Assembly: GCA_021813225.1 (NCBI GenBank)
Contig: JAKALH010000254.1
Location: 1-5,099, forward strand
Origin: Chloroflexota bacterium
GTDB taxonomy: Bacteria > Chloroflexota > Anaerolineae > J036 > Brachytrichaceae
DNA: 5,099 bases
Reading direction: 5' to 3'
Positions 1-3,834 of this stretch are shown here, piece after piece. Each line of letters starts with the position of its first letter. Positions within the stretch are counted from its first letter, which is position 1. Position numbers and translations under genes: made by a program. The notes under the pieces were generated by a model. That model worked only from the letters and a program-made list of their open reading frames with translations. It did no database searches and was not told the DNA's origin.

Positions 1-1
1 G

Positions 2-70
2 TCGAACTCGTTCGGCTTTGGCGGGCACAACGCATGCATCGTCATCTCGGAGTACAACGAAGCCGCATGA
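2..70 (+). CDS. fabF: 3-oxoacyl-ACP synthase II (KAS II), C-terminal end only
   Basis: Only the last 22 codons are in the window; the gene begins upstream. The visible peptide starts SNSFGFGGHNAC and ends in EYNEAA. NSFGFGG(H/T)N is the signature of the C-terminal gating loop of FabF/KAS II condensing enzymes, which carry out the elongating Claisen condensation of acyl chains with malonyl-ACP in the cytoplasm. The stop codon TGA (68-70) overlaps the ATG of the following fabH gene in an ATGA arrangement, so the two are very likely one operon with coupled translation. Family assignment rests on this loop plus the neighbouring fabH. A polyketide-type ketosynthase with the same loop cannot be fully excluded from so short a piece. 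Confidence 0.85.
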   Translation, partial: SNSFGFGGHNACIVISEYNEAA

Positions 71-1314
71 GGTACGCCCATATCGTCGGATGGGGGAAGT
101 CCGCGCCGGAGCGCGTCGTGACGAACGACGAGATTGCCGCGTTCGTCGATACATCGGACACCTGGATCCGCGAGCGCTCCGGCATCGGCCAGCGCCACAT
201 GGCGGGGGCGAAGGACAGTTGCGCCTCGATCTCCATCGCTGCCGCGCTGGAGGCGCTGGACGTCGCCAACATCAGCCCGTCGCAACTCGGGCTGATCATC
301 GTGGCGACCTCGACGCCCGACTATGCTTTCCCGTCCACGGCCTGCCTGGTGCAGGATGCGCTGGGCGCGGACAGCGCCGGCGCGTTCGACCTGAGCGCCG
401 CCTGCTCCGGCTTCATCTACGGCCTGAGCATGGCATCCGACGCGATCAAGGCAGGCAGTTGCGAATATGCGCTGGTGATCGGCGCCGATGTGATGACGCG
501 CCTCGTGAACTGGGCCGACCGCAGCACCTGCGTGCTGTTCGGCGACGGCGCCGGAGCCGTGGTGCTGCAGAGCAGCGACCAGCCCGGCGGCGTGCTGTCC
601 ACCATCCTGCGCGCCGACGGCTCCGGCGGCGATATGCTGTACGTGCGCACCAACTTCCGCGAGATGCCCGCCAATGTAGCCGGGCAGGACGGCGCCGCCG
701 CAGCGACCGCGCCGGCCATCGAGGAGGCCAAAGGCATCGCCCCCGGCCATATGTACATGAACGGCCGCGAGGTGTTCCGCTTCGGGGTGCGCATCCTGGC
801 CGGCGCCACGCGCGAAATCATCGCCCGGACCGGCTGGGAGATCGACCAGATCGACCTGCTGATTCCGCACCAGGCCAATATCCGCATCCTGGAATCCGCA
901 TCGAAATCGTTGTCGCTGCCGATGGAGCGCTTCTATCACAACATCGAGCATTACGGCAACACCAGCGCCGCATCGATCCCCATCGCCATCTGCGACGCCG
1001 TGACCAGCGGCCGCCTGCGCCCCAACCACAAAGTCGTCATGGTGGGCTTCGGCGGCGGGTTGACGTGGGCATCGGCCGCCGTGGAATGGGGCACGCCGCG
1101 CGCGCTCAACCGCGCCAACCGCACGATGAACCGCGTGCGGCTGGGGCTGGCTAATGTGCGCTCGCGCGCGCGCCGCGTGCTGCGCCGCGTGGAAGATCGC
1201 GTCTTCGGCTCCATCGAGTTGTCGCCCGCCGCGCCGCCCGCGCCGGCGATGCCCGCACCTAACGGCAAGTCCGCCCCGCTGGCGGAAGGCGAGCCGGAAA
1301 CCAGGCGGCAATAG
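67..1314 (+). CDS. fabH: 3-oxoacyl-ACP synthase III (KAS III, FabH) with C-terminal extension
   Basis: This 415-residue protein should start type II fatty-acid synthesis by condensing an acyl-CoA primer with malonyl-ACP in the cytoplasm. The thiolase-fold catalytic triad is complete: Cys113 in DLSAACSGF, His268 in IPHQANIRI and Asn298 in YGNTSAAS; a glycine-rich loop FGGGLTW lies at 328-334. Spacing between the triad residues matches E. coli FabH except for an insertion of about 24 residues around 197-227, rich in Ala. The core ends near residue 342, where most family members stop (about 320-340 aa). A further tail of about 73 residues follows: an Arg-rich, probably helical stretch (345-381, twelve Arg) and then a Pro/Ala-rich end. 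ATG 67 was chosen because it overlaps the fabF stop and opens directly into the family's N-terminal strand. The in-frame ATG at 34 would lie inside fabF. No strong Shine-Dalgarno sequence is seen, consistent with coupling. A KAS III-like enzyme of another pathway is possible, but the fabF neighbour favours FabH. Confidence 0.93.
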   Translation: MRYAHIVGWGKSAPERVVTNDEIAAFVDTSDTWIRERSGIGQRHMAGAKDSCASISIAAALEALDVANISPSQLGLIIVATSTPDYAFPSTACLVQDALGADSAGAFDLSAACSGFIYGLSMASDAIKAGSCEYALVIGADVMTRLVNWADRSTCVLFGDGAGAVVLQSSDQPGGVLSTILRADGSGGDMLYVRTNFREMPANVAGQDGAAAATAPAIEEAKGIAPGHMYMNGREVFRFGVRILAGATREIIARTGWEIDQIDLLIPHQANIRILESASKSLSLPMERFYHNIEHYGNTSAASIPIAICDAVTSGRLRPNHKVVMVGFGGGLTWASAAVEWGTPRALNRANRTMNRVRLGLANVRSRARRVLRRVEDRVFGSIELSPAAPPAPAMPAPNGKSAPLAEGEPETRRQ

Positions 1315-1344
1315 CCGCAGACCGCGCGCCCGCGACCCGGCATT

Positions 1345-1395
1345 TTGACGAATTACTTGCGGTTCTAATATCGCATAAACACACGGGGGTATAAT
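1345..1395 (+). promoter_or_regulatory. Candidate promoter(s) for the FmdB-family gene
   Basis: A perfect -10 hexamer TATAAT lies at 1390-1395, only 8 nt before the ATG at 1404, with no recognisable -35 at the normal distance. Transcription from it would start at about 1402 and give a leaderless or nearly leaderless mRNA. A second option is TTGACG (1345-1350) with TAATAT (1366-1371), but the spacer is only 15 nt. The stretch is clearly more AT-rich than the flanking coding sequence. Neither option provides a Shine-Dalgarno sequence at a usual distance: the nearest purine block, GGGGG at 1385-1389, is 14 nt from the ATG. Confidence 0.5.
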
Positions 1396-1403
1396 CCAGC
1401 GGT

Positions 1404-1751
1404 ATGCCTACGTATGAATATGCCTGTCCAGACTGTGGATATAAGTTTGAGCAAAAGCAGAGATTCACCGATGACCCGGTGAGAAAATGCCCGCGCTGCG
1501 AAAAACGCCACGTCTATCGCGTCGTGGGGCAGGTGGCAGTCACATTCAAAGGCTCGGGCTGGTACATCACCGACAGCAAATCCGCCGGCGACAAGCACAC
1601 CCTGGCGCATCAAAAGAAAGACACTGCCGCAACTTCGGAAACGCCGGCGACCGGCGCCGACAAGACGGACAAGACCGAAGTCAAGCCGGAACCGAAGGCG
1701 GAGACTAAGAGCGAGAGCAAGCCTGCCGCAGAGAAAGCAAAAGCCGCGTAA
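1404..1751 (+). CDS. FmdB-family small zinc ribbon protein
   Basis: A 115-residue protein beginning MPTYEYACPDCG, the characteristic N-terminus of the FmdB / CxxC_CxxC_SSSS family. Two CxxC knuckles, Cys8/Cys11 and Cys29/Cys32, should bind one zinc ion as a zinc ribbon. The family signature continues to FKGSGWYITD (48-57), after which the protein becomes a low-complexity tail of about 58 residues made almost only of Lys, Ala, Glu, Thr, Pro and Ser, probably disordered. The family was named from a putative regulator of a formamidase operon, but its molecular role is generally unknown, so no target can be stated here. It lies 89 bp after fabH, with its own promoter-like sequence and a strong terminator behind it, so it is probably a single-gene transcript, though read-through from fabH is possible. 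No Shine-Dalgarno sequence precedes the ATG. Confidence 0.92.
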   Translation: MPTYEYACPDCGYKFEQKQRFTDDPVRKCPRCEKRHVYRVVGQVAVTFKGSGWYITDSKSAGDKHTLAHQKKDTAATSETPATGADKTDKTEVKPEPKAETKSESKPAAEKAKAA

Positions 1752-1774
1752 TTCCGGCGCGCCGACTGACACGC

Positions 1775-1807
1775 AAAAAAGAGGAGACCAATCGTCTCCT
1801 CTTTTTT
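1775..1807. terminator. Bidirectional intrinsic terminator between convergent genes
   Basis: A perfect inverted repeat: AAAAAAGAGGAGAC (1775-1788), a 5-nt loop, and GTCTCCTCTTTTTT (1794-1807). The 8-bp G/C-containing stem is flanked by six A on one side and six T on the other, so the RNA from either strand forms a hairpin followed by a U tract. It sits 24 bp after the stop of the FmdB-family gene (plus) and 64 bp beyond the stop of the 45-residue membrane protein gene (minus), as expected for a terminator shared by convergent units. Confidence 0.93.
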
Positions 1808-1870
1808 CCCCCGCGAACATGCGCGCGGCGCTTAATAAAAAATAATGGCCGGCGCGGGATATTCGATTCG

Positions 1871-2008
1871 TCAGGCGGCCGGCGGCAGATACTTCTGCTG
1901 ATCCTCGCGAACCTCAGACTGCCGCGAAACAATCATCAACGACAGAAATACGAAACCCAGTACTGCTCCGAAGAATAGACCGATCAGGATTCCTGCTGCG
2001 AATGTCAT
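1871..2008 (-). CDS. Small single-span membrane protein with glycine zipper (45 aa)
   Basis: This mini-gene encodes 45 residues from an ATG at 2008-2006 to a TGA at 1873-1871. AGGTGG lies 4 nt before the start on the minus strand and serves as a Shine-Dalgarno sequence. Residues about 3-28 form one hydrophobic helix containing Gly6, Gly10, Gly14 and Gly18, a perfect GxxxGxxxGxxxG glycine zipper typical of tightly packed helix-helix contacts. A charged tail (RQSEVREDQQKY) and a PPAA end follow. The architecture resembles small one-helix phage/bacterial proteins such as DUF3789, but I do not claim homology. The gene lies 56 bp after the 76-residue gene on the same strand, probably in the same transcript, and the terminator at 1775-1807 follows. 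The function is unknown; self-association in the membrane is an inference from the zipper. The ribosome-binding site, zipper and terminator together support a real gene. Confidence 0.72.
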   Translation of the reverse strand: MTFAAGILIGLFFGAVLGFVFLSLMIVSRQSEVREDQQKYLPPAA

Positions 2009-2064
2009 TCTGCCACCTGCTGTCGTTTAGAAACTCTCCATGACTGGCGCAATGCGGTGAGCGG

Positions 2065-2295
2065 TTACTTGCGGCGGTTTTTGAACATGGCAACCACTTT
2101 CGAGGTGGCAGCCGCCGGCGGCTCTTCCAGCCGGTCATTGCGCATCAACGAAATCAGGTCCTGGTACTCGCTCAGTTCGGCGTCTTTGGCAACCGGGGTA
2201 TATGCGCGCTTGATCGCCCGCTGATGGCCTGCGGAGCGGGCACTCTTCAACGGTGAGAGGTTGCCGGATCGGAAACCAAGTGTTATAACGCCCAT
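2065..2295 (-). CDS. Hypothetical small basic protein (76 aa)
   Basis: A 76-residue protein that I do not recognise. The ATG at 2295-2293 is preceded by AAGGAG with a 5-nt spacer, the best ribosome-binding site in the window, and this decides the start. The longer reading of the frame back to 2562 would run through the end of the esterase gene and is not needed. The N-terminal half is strongly basic (Arg/Lys/His within residues 9-31, including an HQRAIKRAY stretch). A central acidic/amphipathic part (38-58: DAELSEYQDLISL, then a LEEPP turn) follows, and the end is basic (FKNRRK). There are no membrane segments, no cysteines and no signal peptide. It lies 166 bp after the esterase and 56 bp before the 45-residue membrane protein, all on the minus strand, so the two small genes are probably co-expressed. 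A nucleic-acid- or partner-binding role would fit the charge pattern but is only inference. Confidence 0.72.
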   Translation of the reverse strand: MGVITLGFRSGNLSPLKSARSAGHQRAIKRAYTPVAKDAELSEYQDLISLMRNDRLEEPPAAATSKVVAMFKNRRK

Positions 2296-2461
2296 CTTCT
2301 CTCCTTGTACTCGCGCTGTGCCGGACTGAATACGCCAGAAACACCCCAGTTCACTATGGCAAAAGTCTAAGATATACGCCTGCGCGGGACTATAAGCGGA
2401 TATGCGTATTCCATGCGCACTGGATACATAACCGATTGCGCCGTATCGGCGTATAGAAGCA
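2296..2461 (-). other. Intergenic region upstream of the two small minus-strand genes
   Basis: No gene is seen here. On the minus strand, CATAGT with an upstream TG (extended -10 type) at 2358-2353 and TATAGT at 2394-2389 are weak -10 candidates for the small genes, each without a convincing -35. Near the esterase stop, CGCCG (2439-2443) and CGGCG (2447-2451) form a 5-bp hairpin without a T tract. An imperfect inverted repeat GTATTCCA / TGGATAC surrounds about 2407-2426. None of these is strong, and it is unclear whether the small genes are read from here or from the esterase promoter. Confidence 0.3.
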
Positions 2462-3601
2462 TTATGGCGTGCGCAGGCGCGGCAGACGCGGCCAGTCCGC
2501 GGAGTAAAAAGCCAGATAATCGCCGATGCGCGATGCCCAGTACTCGTCGTTATGGACGCCATCGCCGATGCTCCCCGTATAGGTGATGCCGTCCTGGCCT
2601 AACTCGGCGGCCAGCTTGTAAACGCCTGTCTGCGTGACGTCGCCTGCGCCCGCGTCCAGGTAGATGCGCAGCGTGCGCAAGGCGTCGACCGAACTCGCGA
2701 AGCTCAACATGCTGAAGCCGGGGCCGGCGCCGACCAGATATTCCGTATCGATGGCCGGGCTGTGCCCGCCCACCACGCTGAACATATCCGGGTGCGAAAA
2801 CCCGATCATCAGCGACCAGTAGCCTCCGCGCGATATGCCGCCGATGGCGCGACCGCTGCGATCCGCCCAGGTGCTGTAGCGCGCGTCCACCCACGGCACC
2901 AGTTCGTTGACGATGAAATCCTCCCACGAACCGCGCCCACGACTGGTATACACATAGCGGCTGGCGTATCCCGACATGGAGTCGTTGGCCGGCATGACGA
3001 TGATGAACGGCGGCAGCCGGCCGTTCGCCATCAGGCGATTCGAGGCGCCGGGCGCGCCGTCTTCCACCCACTCGCCCGATACATAGCCAAGCCCCTGGAT
3101 CAGGTACAGGGTGGGATACGTGTAACGTTCCGGGTCGTAACACGGCGGCAGGTACACATTCACCAGCAGGGCGGTAGCCAGCACGCGGCTCTGGATGGTG
3201 GGCGACAGCAACTGGCCGACCGTAGCGTCACAACTCAAGTGGAACGCGGCGTGCGGCGACTGGCTGGCCGGGCCGGTTTCCTGCGGTGTGCCTGTCGGCA
3301 CGGGGCGAGCCGCCGGCGTCGATGTGCCGTTGAATACAGACGCAGGGCTGCTGGCGACAGTGGGGTCAGGTGCTGGCGTGGCCGTCGGCGCCGGCGCAGC
3401 GGTCGCCGTGGGGGGCAGCGGCGACGCGGTCGGGCTGGCGGTCGCAACAGGCAGTGTTGCGTGGGGTGTCGACGAGCCTGCCAGCACGATGACGATATCC
3501 GCCAGCAGCAGCGCCGCCAGTACCCCCACGATAACCCCGCGGCGGCGCGGGCTGGTCTGTGCGTCGGCGTGCGGCTGCTGGTCTGCTCCTGGCTGTATCA
3601 C
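2462..3601 (-). CDS. Membrane-anchored esterase, PF00756-type alpha/beta hydrolase
   Basis: A 379-residue protein in three parts. Residues 1-20 are a short cytoplasmic head ending in RRR; 21-41 form a hydrophobic helix that acts as membrane anchor or uncleaved signal, with no lipobox Cys; 42-118 are a Pro/Thr/Ala/Ser-rich stalk; about 120-379 are the hydrolase domain facing outward. The nucleophile is Ser257 in GGISRGGY (GxSxG elbow), the base is His350 in GVHNDEYW, and the acid is probably Asp321 (Asp316 is the alternative, both in YLDAGAGD). The only two cysteines, Cys124 and Cys154, lie in the exported part and could form a disulfide. The fold and motifs match the putative esterase family (esterase D, enterochelin esterase, mycolyltransferase relatives); the substrate cannot be told. 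The start is GTG at 3601-3599, because no other start codon exists between it and the upstream in-frame stop. AGGGGG lies 11 nt before it. The gene is transcribed divergently from the restriction-modification gene. Confidence 0.88.
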   Translation of the reverse strand: MIQPGADQQPHADAQTSPRRRGVIVGVLAALLLADIVIVLAGSSTPHATLPVATASPTASPLPPTATAAPAPTATPAPDPTVASSPASVFNGTSTPAARPVPTGTPQETGPASQSPHAAFHLSCDATVGQLLSPTIQSRVLATALLVNVYLPPCYDPERYTYPTLYLIQGLGYVSGEWVEDGAPGASNRLMANGRLPPFIIVMPANDSMSGYASRYVYTSRGRGSWEDFIVNELVPWVDARYSTWADRSGRAIGGISRGGYWSLMIGFSHPDMFSVVGGHSPAIDTEYLVGAGPGFSMLSFASSVDALRTLRIYLDAGAGDVTQTGVYKLAAELGQDGITYTGSIGDGVHNDEYWASRIGDYLAFYSADWPRLPRLRTP

Positions 3602-3652
3602 GAATCTTCGGACCCCCTGCGCGGCGGAATATGCGTCATCCGCGCCGATGTC

Positions 3653-3658
3653 ATTGTA
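3653..3658 (-). promoter_or_regulatory. Candidate -10 element for the esterase gene
   Basis: Read on the minus strand this is TACAAT, one mismatch from the sigma70 -10 consensus, about 50 nt before the GTG start of the esterase. No good -35 hexamer lies 16-18 nt further upstream, so the assignment is weak. An inverted repeat (3682-3705) covers the position where a -35 and activator/operator site would fall. Confidence 0.35.
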
Positions 3659-3681
3659 CCTGCCAGAGTGGCCCGCTTATC

Positions 3682-3705
3682 CCGCACCAGAAGTTCTGGA
3701 TGCGG
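3682..3705. repeat. Inverted repeat in the divergent intergenic region (possible operator)
   Basis: CCGCACCAGAA (3682-3692), one central G, then TTCTGG-A-TGCGG (3694-3705). Eleven bases pair with a single unpaired A, and the inner 13 bp CCAGAAGTTCTGG is a perfect palindrome. There is no T tract on either side, so it is not an intrinsic terminator. Its position between two divergent genes, just upstream of the candidate esterase -10, fits a dimeric regulator's binding site, but no regulator gene is seen nearby. Confidence 0.5.
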
Positions 3706-3745
3706 CTCGCCGCAGCGCAGGCGGGAGTGTCAGGTGACGCCATAT

Positions 3746-3770
3746 CTCACAGGCCTGCCAGACCTGTGAG
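3746..3770. repeat. 25-bp near-perfect palindrome upstream of the restriction-modification promoter
   Basis: CTCACAGG (3746-3753) and CCTGTGAG (3763-3770) are exact inverted arms; the inner CTG (3755-3757) and CAG (3759-3761) also pair around the central C3758. Eleven of twelve positions per arm are thus complementary (3754 against 3762 is the mismatch). It lies 17 bp before the -35 hexamer at 3788. No T run follows, so a terminator is unlikely. It could be an operator, or a copy of a dispersed REP-like palindrome. The sequence style reminds me of intergenic palindromes ending in CCTGTGAGG, which I cannot check here. Confidence 0.6.
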
Positions 3771-3787
3771 GCTTATGCGAATGTGGT

Positions 3788-3816
3788 TTGAAATTCGACT
3801 GTGAAGGAAGTATGAT
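3788..3816 (+). promoter_or_regulatory. Sigma70-type promoter of the restriction-modification gene
   Basis: TTGAAA (3788-3793), a 17-nt spacer, and TATGAT (3811-3816) form a near-consensus housekeeping promoter, with one mismatch to TATAAT and two to TTGACA. Transcription would begin around 3823, leaving a leader of only about 12 nt before the ATG at 3835. AGGG (3822-3825), 9 nt before the ATG, would then lie at the very 5' end of the mRNA, so translation may depend little on a Shine-Dalgarno contact. Confidence 0.68.
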
Positions 3817-3834
3817 TCGGCAGGGCGCTACCTG

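Noticed and set aside
34..66. Upstream in-frame ATG extending FabH by 11 residues
   Set aside because: It lies inside the fabF coding end and adds MHRHLGVQRSR, which does not fit the KAS III N-terminus; ATG 67 overlaps the fabF stop and fits the family.
18..1154. 378-residue open frame on the plus strand
   Set aside because: It is an Arg/Gly-rich out-of-frame shadow of fabH caused by high GC; the frame of fabH has the complete catalytic triad.
1365..1820. Minus-strand open frame of 151 residues opposite the FmdB-family gene
   Set aside because: It runs through the terminator and is antisense to a clear CxxC zinc ribbon gene; no ribosome-binding site or family features.
2437..2453. CGCCG-TAT-CGGCG hairpin as a terminator for the esterase gene
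   Set aside because: Only five paired bases plus a weak extension, and no T tract on the minus strand.
2065..2562. 165-residue version of the 76-residue minus-strand protein
   Set aside because: It would begin inside the esterase coding region and translate the spacer; the ATG at 2295 has AAGGAG at 5 nt and is the better start.
2762..3769. 335-residue plus-strand open frame (and the 180-residue frame at 3195-3737)
   Set aside because: Both are antisense shadows of the esterase and its repetitive Pro/Thr/Ala codons; the compositions are Arg/Gly/His- or Ala/Val/Gly-rich without motifs.
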